The notes: generated from the letters alone by a model not told the origin. Positions 14,621 through 22,492 are shown, numbered from the stretch's first letter. The stretch: 42,649 bases of DNA from an uncultured Clostridia bacterium (GCA_947627455.1 CANQWC010000017.1:1-42649), one strand, 5' to 3'. Translations and numbers: made by a program.

Positions 14621-14893
14621 TTACGAGGGGGCGACCTCGCTCAGCGCGCGGTAATAGGCCGAGAGGATTTCGCCCTCTATCTTTTCTCTCGCCTCTGTCG
14701 AGATGGGGTGGACGATATCGCGGAAAGCCCCCGAATCGTCGCGGCGCGAGGGCATCGCGACAAAAAGGCGGTCGTCGCCCTGAACGACCTTGATATCGTG
14801 AACTGCGAAGGCGTCGTCGAAGGTGACGCTTATTATTCCCTTGAGCCTGCCCTCGGGGATTATTTTGCGGACTTTGATGTTTGTGATTGTCAT
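14621..14893 (-). CDS. spoVG: Septation/sporulation regulator SpoVG
   Basis: A 90-residue protein with the SpoVG signature: MTITNIKVRKI, GRLKGIISVTFDDAFAVHDIKVVQGDDRLFVAMPSRR and FRDIVHPIS. SpoVG is a small RNA/DNA-binding regulator involved in septum control and gene regulation in Firmicutes. AAAGGAG lies upstream of the ATG. It is divergent to murC. Its presence fits, but does not prove, a spore-former. Confidence 0.96.
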   Translation of the reverse strand: MTITNIKVRKIIPEGRLKGIISVTFDDAFAVHDIKVVQGDDRLFVAMPSRRDDSGAFRDIVHPISTEAREKIEGEILSAYYRALSEVAPS

Positions 14894-15032
14894 TTTCTGC
14901 TCCTTTCAGAAAGGTCGGGTTTGTTTTTCTGTATCCATAGTCTTGTCTCGGTCTGCTAATTTTATGCAGCGCCGCTTAAATTTTCCTCTCGGGTCAATAA
15001 TACTGTCCGAGAACAATGAAAGGTGATAACTT

Positions 15033-16409
15033 ATGACGGATAAAAATATCCTCAGCGGAAAAAAGCATATTCATTTCATCGGCATCGGCGGAAGCGGAAT
15101 GTTCCCGCTCGCGCAGATTCTCCATCAGCAGGGGTATAACCTCACGGGCTCGGATAACAACGAGACCGAGACCCTTGACCTTGTCAGGAAGATGGGGATA
15201 CCCGTGTTCATGGGCCAGCGGGCCGAGAACATCGCGGGGGCGGATTTGATCGTCTATTCCTCGGCGATAATGGCCGACAACCCCGAGCTTATGGCGGCGA
15301 GGGAGTCGGGCGCGCCCGTCCTCGAGAGAAAAGACCTCTTGGGCCTTGTGACGACTTGGTACGACAGCGCGATATGCTTCTGCGGCACCCACGGAAAGAC
15401 CACCGCGACCTCGATGGCGGCGCAGATTCTTCACGAGTGGGGGAACGACTTCGGCTGCGTAATCGGCGGAAAACTGCCGATAATAGGCGGCTCGGGCAGG
15501 GTCGGAAGCTCGGAGATAATGGTCTGCGAGGCCGATGAGTATGTAGATACTTTCCTGAAGCTTTCGCCCGACATCGCGGTGATACTCAACATCGACGCCG
15601 ACCACCTTGAGTATTTCAAGACGCTTGAGAACCTCAAGAGCTCGTTCACAAAATTCGCCTCAAAGGCGACGAAGTGCGTCATCTATAACGGCGGCGACAG
15701 GAACACCTGCGACGCGGCAGGGCCGATCGACGGGGTAGAGAAGATAACCTTCGGTTGGGAGGAGACCAACGACTACTACCCCAAGGTTTTAAGGCGCGAG
15801 GGGCTTCTCACCGAGTTTGAGATCTACTATCGCGGCGAAAAGCTCTTTGAGACCGAGCTTCACATCGCGGGGCAGCATAATATTCTGAACGCGCTCGCGG
15901 CGGTCGCGGCGGCAAGGTTTGTCGGCGTGCCGAGTGACATCTGCAAAAGGGGAATCGCGGCGTTCAGGGGGGCGCTCAGGCGGTTTGAAAAAATCGCCGA
16001 GATAGGCGGCGTGACCATCTGCGACGACTACGGGCACCACCCGACCGAGATAGCGGCAACCCTCAGAGCTGCGAAAGAGCTCGGCTTCAAGAGGATAATC
16101 GCGGTGCACCAGCCCTTCACCTATTCGAGGACGTATCGGCTTCTTGACGACTTCGCCGAGGCGCTTATGATCGCCGATGAGTCGGTCGTGACCGAGATAA
16201 TGGGCTCTCGCGAGAAAAACACCTACGGCATTTACGCGAGCGACCTTGTCGCGAAGACCCCGAACGCGACCCTCACGCCGACCTTTGACGAGTGCGTGGA
16301 GTACCTCAAATGGCACGTCAGGGCGGGCGATCTTGTCATAACGCTCGGCTGCGGAGACGTTTATAAGGTCGCGAAAGGGCTTGCGCGGGCGCTCGGAGCG
16401 AAGATCTGA
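15033..16409 (+). CDS. murC: UDP-N-acetylmuramate--L-alanine ligase
   Basis: A 458-residue Mur ligase of normal length. The N-terminal Rossmann domain shows HFIGIGGSGM; the ATP P-loop is CGTHGKTTATSM (about 117-128); DEYVDTFLKL, NIDADHLEYF and QHNILNALAAVAAA are central-domain motifs; DDYGHHPTEIAATL is the C-terminal-domain motif. It adds L-alanine to UDP-MurNAc, the first peptide step of peptidoglycan. AAAGGTG lies 8 nt before the ATG. With alr nearby, this stretch is rich in cell-wall functions, although they are separate units. Confidence 0.96.
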   Translation: MTDKNILSGKKHIHFIGIGGSGMFPLAQILHQQGYNLTGSDNNETETLDLVRKMGIPVFMGQRAENIAGADLIVYSSAIMADNPELMAARESGAPVLERKDLLGLVTTWYDSAICFCGTHGKTTATSMAAQILHEWGNDFGCVIGGKLPIIGGSGRVGSSEIMVCEADEYVDTFLKLSPDIAVILNIDADHLEYFKTLENLKSSFTKFASKATKCVIYNGGDRNTCDAAGPIDGVEKITFGWEETNDYYPKVLRREGLLTEFEIYYRGEKLFETELHIAGQHNILNALAAVAAARFVGVPSDICKRGIAAFRGALRRFEKIAEIGGVTICDDYGHHPTEIAATLRAAKELGFKRIIAVHQPFTYSRTYRLLDDFAEALMIADESVVTEIMGSREKNTYGIYASDLVAKTPNATLTPTFDECVEYLKWHVRAGDLVITLGCGDVYKVAKGLARALGAKI

Positions 16410-16433
16410 TGCAAAGTCGGAAATTGTGACAAA

Positions 16434-16529
16434 GGCGCGGCCCCCTGCCGCCGCGCGGAGCGCGGCGGCAGCCCCCCGCAGGGGGGCGCCCGTTCGCTTC
16501 GCGAACGGGCGGGGGCCGCGCCGTTTTTT
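16434..16529. repeat. Perfect four-way-junction (cloverleaf) palindromic element, copy B
   Basis: Outer stem GGCGCGGCCCCC (16434-16445) with GGGGGCCGCGCC (16511-16522), 12 bp. Inside are three contiguous perfect hairpins: 16446-16455/16461-16470, 16471-16477/16481-16487 (loop GCA) and 16488-16497/16501-16510 (loop TTC). Every base outside the loops is paired. Six T follow (16524-16529), so it can end the murC transcript. The architecture equals that of 4831-4913, while the stem sequences differ. Confidence 0.88.
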
Positions 16530-16568
16530 CCCGCCCGAATTTTTTTGCCCGAAGCGCCCGCGAGCCCC

Positions 16569-16615
16569 TTGCAAACGTGCGGAGAATGTGTTACAATTTA
16601 AGAAAACAGATGTTT
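16569..16615 (+). promoter_or_regulatory. lexA promoter with LexA-like operator
   Basis: TTGCAA (16569-16574), 17 nt, TACAAT (16592-16597). AAACAGATGTTT (16604-16615) is a perfect-arm inverted repeat of the AAC-N4-GTT type, related to the Firmicute LexA box GAAC-N4-GTTC, and lies between the -10 box and the ribosome binding site. Self-repression is the normal arrangement for lexA. Confidence 0.65.
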
Positions 16616-16635
16616 GACTTTTAGGGAGGTAAATT

Positions 16636-17229
16636 ATGGAGCTCACCGAAAGAGACCGAAAGGTTTATGACTATGTCCGTGAACGCCTCGGCGAGGGCTA
16701 TGCCCCCTCGGTCAGGGAGATATGCGAAAAATGCGGCATTCGCTCGACATCGACGGCCCACACCTCTCTCAAAAAGCTGATAGAGGCGGGGCTTATCGAG
16801 CAGCAGGGCAGCAACCTCAACCGCGCAATAAAGCTTCGCGGGGCGGAAAATGTTCAGGTGCCGCTGCTCGGAACAGTCACCGCGGGTCAGCCTATAACCG
16901 CGATAGAGCACATCGAGGGCTATATCGGGTTCAGGCCGCAGAAGCACTACGACGGGCGGCTTTTCGCGCTGAGCGTTCGCGGCGAATCGATGATAAATGC
17001 CGCGATTTTAGACGGCGATACCGTTATCGTTGAGCAGACCCCGACCGCCGAGAACGGCGAGATTGTCGTCGCGATGACCCCCGAGGGCGAGGCAACGGTC
17101 AAGAGATTCTATAAAGAAAACGGCCGCTATCGGCTTCAGCCCGAAAACGACACGATGGAGCCGATAATCCTCGACGAGGTCTCGATCCTCGGGCGGGTAA
17201 TCGCGGTAGTAAGATACATAGGCCGATAA
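16636..17229 (+). CDS. lexA: LexA repressor (SOS regulator)
   Basis: A 197-residue protein. The N-terminal winged helix (about 1-65) reads LTERDRKVYDYVRERLGEGYAPSVREICEKCGIRSTSTAHTSLKKL. The self-cleavage site is A83-G84 (GTVTAGQP), the catalytic serine is S118 (VRGESM) and the lysine is K156 (ATVKRFYK). RecA filaments trigger its cleavage, which releases the SOS genes. Strong GGGAGG 9 nt before the ATG. A NUDIX gene follows 11 nt after the stop and is probably co-transcribed. Confidence 0.96.
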   Translation: MELTERDRKVYDYVRERLGEGYAPSVREICEKCGIRSTSTAHTSLKKLIEAGLIEQQGSNLNRAIKLRGAENVQVPLLGTVTAGQPITAIEHIEGYIGFRPQKHYDGRLFALSVRGESMINAAILDGDTVIVEQTPTAENGEIVVAMTPEGEATVKRFYKENGRYRLQPENDTMEPIILDEVSILGRVIAVVRYIGR

Positions 17230-17240
17230 GGAGAATAATT

Positions 17241-17798
17241 ATGAGCGTTGAACATCTTTGGGAAAAGACACTTTCGAGCGAACAGCTCTTCGACGGCGTC
17301 GTCGTTAAGCTTTTCAGGGACGGCGTTGAGCTTGAAAACGGCGAAAAAACTATTCGCGAGGTGATAAAGCACCCGGGCGGCGTCTGCGTTCTTCCTCTTG
17401 ATGCCGACGGGAACATCTACATGGTCAACCAGTTCAGATACCCCTTCAAAGCCGTTCTGACCGAAATCCCCGCGGGAAAGAAGGAGCTCGGCGAGGAACC
17501 CCTCGACTGCGGAATCCGCGAGCTCTCCGAGGAGATAGGCGCGACCGCGAAAAAGTATACCTTCCTCGGCAAGCTCTACCCGACCGTGGCATACGACACC
17601 GAGACCATCTGGATGTACCTTGCCGAGGGGCTTGAATTCTCGGGCGGCCAGCACCTTGACGCCGAAGAGTTTGTCGATGTCGTGAAGATACCGTTCGATG
17701 AGGCATACAAAAAGGTCCTTGCCGACGAGATACCCGACGCAAAGACCCAGCTTGCGATTTTAAAGGCCAAGGCTCTTTTAGAGGCGCGCGGAAGATGA
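17241..17798 (+). CDS. NUDIX hydrolase, ADP-ribose pyrophosphatase-like
   Basis: A 185-residue enzyme. The Nudix box is GKKELGEEPLDCGIRELSEEIGA (about residues 75-97), preceded by VNQFRYPFKAVLTEIPAGK, the pattern of ADP-sugar pyrophosphatases (NudF-type). It would hydrolyse ADP-ribose to AMP and ribose 5-phosphate. AAGGAG lies upstream. It follows lexA closely and overlaps the next GNAT gene at ATGA, so the three form one operon. Confidence 0.9.
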   Translation: MSVEHLWEKTLSSEQLFDGVVVKLFRDGVELENGEKTIREVIKHPGGVCVLPLDADGNIYMVNQFRYPFKAVLTEIPAGKKELGEEPLDCGIRELSEEIGATAKKYTFLGKLYPTVAYDTETIWMYLAEGLEFSGGQHLDAEEFVDVVKIPFDEAYKKVLADEIPDAKTQLAILKAKALLEARGR

Positions 17799-18280
17799 GA
17801 GTTCTGCCTGCCGAAGAGGCCGACCTCGGCGAGATTTTAAAAATCTATGCCGAGGCCCGCGAGTTCATGAAAAAAAGCGGCAACCCCACTCAGTGGGGCG
17901 ACACGCGTCCGCCCATCGCGACGACAAAAAGAGACATCGCCGAGGGCAGGCTTTTTAAAATCACCGACGGCCGAAAAACCGTCGGTGTGTTTGCGTTTAT
18001 TTTGGGCGATGACCCGACCTACCGCGAGATCGACGGGCACCGGCTCGACGAGCGGCCCTACGGCACGATTCACCGAATCGCGAGCGACGGAACCGCCCGC
18101 GGCATTTTTGAAACCGCGCTCGCGTTCTGCCTCAGCCGCTGCGCGAACATCAGAATCGACACCCACGAGAACAACCTCCCGATGAGGCGCTGCCTTGCGC
18201 GCACGGGCTTTGAATACTGCGGCAAAATCATCACCGACGACGGCACCGAACGCCTCGCGTTCCAGAAGAGGGGTGAATGA
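17795..18280 (+). CDS. GNAT family N-acetyltransferase
   Basis: A 161-residue protein. It starts MRVLPAEEADLGEILKIYAEAREFM, contains PYGTIHRIASDGTARGIFETALAFC (a divergent motif A) and closes with IRIDTHENNLPMRRCLARTGFEYCG, the typical motif B end. It is similar to GNAT proteins often found in clostridial genomes without a known substrate. Its ATG overlaps the NUDIX stop by 4 nt. Confidence 0.85.
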   Translation: MRVLPAEEADLGEILKIYAEAREFMKKSGNPTQWGDTRPPIATTKRDIAEGRLFKITDGRKTVGVFAFILGDDPTYREIDGHRLDERPYGTIHRIASDGTARGIFETALAFCLSRCANIRIDTHENNLPMRRCLARTGFEYCGKIITDDGTERLAFQKRGE

Positions 18281-18488
18281 AAGCGGGTTTTGCCCAAGCG
18301 CACACGCCGCCGAGCTTGCGAGGCGGCCAAGCTCGGAAAGGGTGCGGGGAAACAAACGACGCCCTTTCCTGAGTTCAAAAGGTTTCGTTTGTCAGCGTCG
18401 TTCTGCAAAGGCTTGCGCCTTTGCCTGACAATTTTTCTGAAACTATAAGGGTGCCCCCGCTTTTATTTACTAAACGTTTGTGTAGTCA

Positions 18489-19380
18489 AAGTTCGATTGG
18501 CAGCAAAACCGATTTCCTATGAACGCTGGGCTTTGTCTGCTCGCACTTCGTGCCCTATTCCAAACGGACACAAGCGCTCTGCCTCTCCTAATTTTCCCCA
18601 CTTTGTGGAGCCCGCCTCAGCGGACTCTCATGGACATCGGGCTTTGCCCAAGAGCGCGAACCGCCGAGCTTGCGAGACGGCCAGTGCGGAGGGGGTTCGG
18701 GGGAACCCGCAGGGTGCCCCCGATTAAACAATTTTAGTATGTGTTGTTTCAGGGCCACGACATTATATAACTCGTCGGTGCTCTTGGTCAGTCTTTCATG
18801 ATTGCGAAGCGCGATTGGCAGCAAAACCGATTTTCCATGAACGCCGGGCTTTGTCTGCGAGCACGAGTCAGACACGCGGGATTTTGCCCAAGAGAGCGTC
18901 CAGTGGACGGTCGATTGGCTGCAAAATCAGCTTGTCTTCAATACGAAACGGACACAAGCGCCTCGTCTCTCTTAATTTCCCCCACTTTGCGGAGCCCGCC
19001 CCAGCGGGCTCCCATGGACATCGGGCTTTGCCCAAGAGCGCGAGCCGCCAATACGCGACGGCGGCGACGCGCGATTGGCAGCAAAACCGATTTCCTATGA
19101 ACGCCGGGCTTTGTCTGCTCGCACTTCGTGCCCTATTCCAAACGGACACGACGCGTATCTCTCCTAAGCTACCCCACTTTGTGGAGACCGCGTAAGCGGG
19201 CTCCCATGAACGCGGTTTTTGTCCAAGAGGACGAGCGGGCGGGTCTTTATTATCCTGTCAAGGCGCTCCGCGGAGACCGCCGCAGGCGGGCTTCCATGGA
19301 CATCGGGTTTTGCCCAAGAGCGCGAGCAATCAATCATTCACGATTGCGAAGCGCGATTGGCAGCAAAACCGATTTCCATT
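18489..19380. repeat. Cluster of degenerate ~250-bp direct repeats
   Basis: Modules recur in the same order. GATTGGCAGCAAAACCGATT starts near 18495, 18813, 19073 and 19355. CCCCACTTTG-x-GGAG occurs near 18597, 18981 and 19172. CATGGACATCGGG followed by TTTGCCCAAGAGCGCGA (or a close variant) starts at 18629, 19013 and 19295. The last copy is cut after about 25 bp. A related piece (GAGCAATCAA...ACGATTGCGAAG) also occurs near 100-128 before the 5S gene and at 19324-19350. No transposase, terminal repeat or coding frame was identified, so it is an old, dispersed intergenic repeat of unknown origin. Confidence 0.8.
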
Positions 19381-19388
19381 TTCATTAC

Positions 19389-19417
19389 TTGCATTTTTCT
19401 TTCAACCGTGCTATAAT
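19389..19417 (+). promoter_or_regulatory. Promoter of the M23 peptidase gene
   Basis: TTGCAT (19389-19394), 17 nt, TATAAT (19412-19417). Confidence 0.78.
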
Positions 19418-19466
19418 AGAAATACTTTGTTACCGTTTTGTAATTTTTGCGAAAGGAGGAGCCCGA

Positions 19467-21569
19467 ATGGACGAGCTTGTTGAAGCGACGGCTTCGGCGG
19501 TAGAGACCCCAGAAAAGCCCGATACTGAGCTGTCTCAGCCCGAAACAGCCGAGACCGAGGCCGCGCCCGAGCCTGAAAAAACCGAGCCTGAGAAAAATAA
19601 GCCCAAAAAAGAGCCGTTTGACTTCAAAAAGGCCGCGGCAGCGCTTTTTGCGGCGCTTGCAAGCTTCGGAGGACTTCTCGCGAGAAATATAAAGGCCGTG
19701 TCGGCTGGGGCGTTTCGGTTCTTCGCGGCGGTCGGTTCAAGCTGCGCCAAGACCCTCGGAAAAACCCTCGCGACGGCGTTTTACGGCGCTTTATTCCTTT
19801 TGGCGAGGTTCTTCGCCTCGGCAAAAACAACCCTGAAAGCCATCGCCTTTGCGGCGGGAAGGCTCTGTTATCGTGTCGGCGCCTGCTCATGGCAGGTTTT
19901 CTCGGCGCTTGTTTCGGCGGGCGTGAGGTTTGTCAAAAACTTCCTGAGCGCGTTCTTCGGAGCGATATTCGGCTGGCTCAAGAAAAAATTCAAACAGCCG
20001 CTCTATGAGCTCTGGTGCTTTATTCTGACCCCGTTTGCCCATGCCTACGGCGCGGTCGCGCATGCCCATTTAAGCCTCAGAAAGGCGAGAAAAATCAGCC
20101 CGCTCCATGCCGTTCGCTCGGTCTTTTCCTCGCTATGGCGGTTCTTCTGCGGCTTCTGCGAAGTCCTGCGCTTCCTCTTTAATTATGCCGCGCCCGTCAT
20201 CTCGATTATTTTTCTGATATCTCTGGTGAGGTATGCCTCGACGCTTCAGTACGCCATTTCTGTCGAGTACAACGGCAGCGACATCGGCACGATCGAGAAT
20301 GAGGCGGCGTTCAACGAGGCCGAGAGCCTTGTTCAGGACAAGATAACCTTTACCGATGAGAATTCTCAGGTGCTCTCGAAGCCGAAGTTTTCGGTGACGG
20401 TTCTCAATCTTGACGATTCCTCCGAGCCGATAAGCGACATCGACCAACTCTCGGAGATAATGATAGAGGGCGGCGAAACGCCGATCGTCTACGCCTACGG
20501 GTTCTATATAAACGACGAGCTCATCGGGGTTTACTCCGAAGAGGATATGGAAACTATCCGCGATGCGCTCAACGCCCGCCTCGAGCTCTACAATACCCCG
20601 AACGCCTTTTCGGTCGAGTTTGAGGACGACATCGTGATTCTTGAGGGCAGGTTTATCGAGAGCGTTCTCACCACCCCCGAAGAAGCCCTCAGCTACATCA
20701 ACGGCACGACCACCGTCGAGGCTTATTACACCGTTGTCAAGGGCGATTCTATCTCAAAAATATGCGAGAATCTCGGCATCACCGAGGACGAATTCAAGCG
20801 CGACAACCCCGCTCTGACCGAGGGCGTCTCGCGGGGAGATATAGTTACATATCACTATGAAGAGCCCCGCCTGAACGTTCTCACGACGCATTATGAGAAC
20901 TATGAGCAGGTTATCGAGCGCACGACGGAATATGTCGAGTCGTCGAGGTATGAGCAGTATTGCGAGATTCTGCTTCAGCACGGCTCGGACGGCTATGAAA
21001 ACGTCACCGCGCTTGTTACCGAGACCAACGGCAAGGAGACCGACCGAACCATCGTCTCGCGAACCGTTCTTGAAGAGATGGTGCCGAGAAAATTCCGCGT
21101 CGGCACAAAGGAAAACACCTATCTTGACGGCGACACGACGATCATCGACAGGCTCGGCACATTCTGCTGGCCTCTCGGCGATGAGGACTGCTATATAAGC
21201 TCAGACTTCGGCTATCGCAGCTGGGATCACACAAACCACAAGGCGATAGACATCGCGGGAATACCGAGAGGAACGGATATCTATGCCGCCTGCGACGGAA
21301 AGGTCACGTTCTCGGGGTGGTATGCCGCCTATGGCGAGCTCGTGATTGTCGACTGCGGCGGTGGCTATGAGTGCTACTACGGCCACTGCTCCGAGCTCGA
21401 TGTCGAGGTCGGCGACAGGGTCGAAAAGGGCGACGTCATCGCGCACGTCGGAATGACGGGAAGCGCCTCGGGCAACCATCTGCATTTTGAGATGAGGTAT
21501 CACGACGAGAGAATCAACCCGTTCATGGCGCTCGGCGGCCCCGGCGGGCATAGGTTCAACATGAGCTAA
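19467..21569 (+). CDS. Membrane-anchored LysM/G5/M23 peptidoglycan hydrolase-like protein
   Basis: A 700-residue protein. Order: acidic, Pro/Glu/Lys-rich N-terminus (1-50); a long run of basic, Phe/Ala-rich amphipathic helices (about 55-225); one clear membrane helix (about 234-256); an outside strand-rich region; a LysM domain (about 418-465, YTVVKGDSISKICENLG); a G5-like domain (about 469-548); and an M23 peptidase domain (about 566-700) with HKAID near residue 591 and GNHLHFEM, the zinc-site motifs. It probably binds and cuts peptidoglycan peptides, or scaffolds wall proteins. Start ATG 19467 has AAAGGAGGA 7 nt upstream; an extension to 19128 crosses the promoter and is rejected. The helical N-terminal part is unusual. 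Confidence 0.88.
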   Translation: MDELVEATASAVETPEKPDTELSQPETAETEAAPEPEKTEPEKNKPKKEPFDFKKAAAALFAALASFGGLLARNIKAVSAGAFRFFAAVGSSCAKTLGKTLATAFYGALFLLARFFASAKTTLKAIAFAAGRLCYRVGACSWQVFSALVSAGVRFVKNFLSAFFGAIFGWLKKKFKQPLYELWCFILTPFAHAYGAVAHAHLSLRKARKISPLHAVRSVFSSLWRFFCGFCEVLRFLFNYAAPVISIIFLISLVRYASTLQYAISVEYNGSDIGTIENEAAFNEAESLVQDKITFTDENSQVLSKPKFSVTVLNLDDSSEPISDIDQLSEIMIEGGETPIVYAYGFYINDELIGVYSEEDMETIRDALNARLELYNTPNAFSVEFEDDIVILEGRFIESVLTTPEEALSYINGTTTVEAYYTVVKGDSISKICENLGITEDEFKRDNPALTEGVSRGDIVTYHYEEPRLNVLTTHYENYEQVIERTTEYVESSRYEQYCEILLQHGSDGYENVTALVTETNGKETDRTIVSRTVLEEMVPRKFRVGTKENTYLDGDTTIIDRLGTFCWPLGDEDCYISSDFGYRSWDHTNHKAIDIAGIPRGTDIYAACDGKVTFSGWYAAYGELVIVDCGGGYECYYGHCSELDVEVGDRVEKGDVIAHVGMTGSASGNHLHFEMRYHDERINPFMALGGPGGHRFNMS

Positions 21570-21570
21570 A

Positions 21571-21647
21571 GGGAATTGTCGAGGGGAAAATTTGTATCAA
21601 AAAATTTTTCAAAACCCCTTGACAACTCCCCTTTCGGGTGATATAAT
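21571..21647 (+). promoter_or_regulatory. Terminator-like stem and perfect promoter of tRNA-Leu
   Basis: GGGAATTGTCGAGGGG (from 21571) can pair with CCCCTTGACAACTCCC (to 21630) across an AT-rich loop. The right arm contains the -35 box: TTGACA (21619-21624), 17 nt, TATAAT (21642-21647), a perfect promoter pointing to tRNA-Leu. Confidence 0.8.
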
Positions 21648-21674
21648 AGTGAAGCTTTCCCGATAATTAAATAT

Positions 21675-21759
21675 GCGGCAGTGCTGGAATAGGCAGACAG
21701 GCACGTTTGAGGGGCGTGTGTCGAACGACGTATGGGTTCAAGTCCCATTTGCCGCACCA
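21675..21759 (+). tRNA. tRNA-Leu (anticodon GAG)
   Basis: An 85-nt class II tRNA with acceptor GCGGCAG/TTGCCGC, discriminator A and encoded CCA (21757-21759). The anticodon stem CACGT/GCGTG closes loop TTGAGGG, anticodon GAG. A long variable arm contains TCG/CGA, and the T arm has GGTTCAAGTCC. It follows a perfect promoter. Its 3' end plus downstream terminator is duplicated at 22197-22290. Confidence 0.93.
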
Positions 21760-21831
21760 AAAGAAAAAGAGCGTCACCAGACGCTCTTTTTCTTTTTGAT
21801 ATGGTTGATGGGCGCAAGCCATACTCAAAGC
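21739..21831 (+). repeat. Direct repeat, left copy (tRNA-Leu 3' end plus terminator)
   Basis: From within the T arm (CAAGTCCC...) through the CCA, the terminator and a TGGTTGATGGGCGCAAGCCA block to about 21831. The right copy (22197-22290) is identical except for one substitution and one inserted base in the terminator loop. The geometry recalls the attL/attR sites of elements that insert into tRNA 3' ends. Confidence 0.85.
21764..21798 (+). terminator. Terminator of tRNA-Leu
   Basis: AAAAAGAGCGTC (21764-21775) pairs with GACGCTCTTTTT (21780-21791), followed by CTTTTTG. Confidence 0.92.
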
Positions 21832-22196
21832 ACCGAGATGTTGTTAAAGCGCAGGATGTTGCGATTATGACTACCTTTCAAGCAGAGTTAAAGTACGGTC
21901 GCTTTGGATTGCATGGACGCGACTATTTCTCCGCAAGCACGAGCGGGCGGGCATTTTTGCCCGCGAAGTGCGAGCGGCAAGAAATAGCGCTTCCATTGAG
22001 GTTACAAGTCCTGTCACCCGCACCACGGCGTCGCAAGCTTCGTATCGCTTGCGGCGCTTTTTTCATGCCTTGCATTTGAAATCGCCGCTTCGCTCACTCC
22101 GCGCAAAGACGCGGCTGCTTTCCCGCAAGACGACCGAGCCGAAACGGCATGGCGAGGGAAGTCGAGCGGCTGAAAGCAGCGCTTCCATTGGGGTTA
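21832..22196. other. Gene-free interval between the tRNA-Leu direct repeats, with a second tRNA-end-like module
   Basis: No supported gene. AGCGCTTCCATTGAGGTTAC (from 21985) followed by AAGTCC, a CACCCGCACCA end and a GC-rich hairpin with TTTTTT (to about 22062) mirrors the module at 22178-22251 (AGCGCTTCCATTGGGGTTAC...). Both look like tRNA 3' halves joined to a common foreign 5' block; the T arm reads GGTTACAAGTCC, with one extra A, so neither is a working tRNA. Confidence 0.65.
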
Positions 22197-22290
22197 CAAG
22201 TCCCATTTGCCGCACCAAAAGAAAAAGAGTGTCACCCAGACGCTCTTTTTCTTTTTGATATGGTTGATGGGCGCAAGCCATACTCAAAGC
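22197..22290 (+). repeat. Direct repeat, right copy (tRNA-Leu 3' fragment plus terminator)
   Basis: This copies 21739-21831, including CCCATTTGCCGCACCA and the AAAAAGAG...CTCTTTTT hairpin (22222-22251). No tRNA 5' half is attached, so it is a fragment. Confidence 0.85.
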
Positions 22291-22325
22291 GCCTAATTGA
22301 CCCCCCTCCCTGCCGCTGTATCGAA

Positions 22326-22362
22326 GCAAAGAGAGTGCCACATGACACTCTTTTTTCTTTGC
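22326..22362 (+). terminator. Terminator-like hairpin
   Basis: GAGTG (22333-22337) and CACTC (22346-22350) with flanking GCAAAGA and TTTTTTCTTTGC. It lies upstream of the hydrogenase promoter and isolates that operon. Confidence 0.75.
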
Positions 22363-22463
22363 ACCATCTTATCCGCCCCCTCTCCCCCTCTTTTTTAGTC
22401 TTTTTCCCCAAAAATCAGCGCAAAATTTCCAGCAGCAAAGCGCGGATTTTTTTGATTTTGGGC

Positions 22464-22492
22464 TTGATATTCTCGCCGCAATATGCTATACT
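22464..22492 (+). promoter_or_regulatory. Promoter of the hydrogenase operon
   Basis: TTGATA (22464-22469), 17 nt, TATACT (22487-22492), about 57 nt before the first start codon. Confidence 0.75.

Larger units (their letters stand above)
18281..19466. other. 1.2-kb gene-free stretch, mostly degenerate repeats
   Basis: No convincing gene. Several short frames on both strands lack ribosome binding sites and copy each other because of the repeats at 18489-19380. At 18281-18488 there are local palindromes, for example GCAAAGGC/GCCTTTGC at about 18405-18424. The M23 gene promoter lies at the right end. Confidence 0.7.

Noticed and set aside
18489-19300. Short open frames on both strands in the repeat cluster
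   Set aside because: They lack ribosome binding sites, repeat each other because the DNA repeats, and have atypical composition rich in Arg/Ser/Pro. They are read as non-coding repeats.
18489-19380. CRISPR array
   Set aside because: The repeats are long, degenerate and unevenly spaced; there are no short identical repeats with unique spacers of constant length, and no cas genes.
21675-22290. A second complete tRNA gene at the right repeat
   Set aside because: Only the 3' portion from the T arm is present, with an extra base in the arm; no acceptor 5' strand or anticodon arm can be folded.
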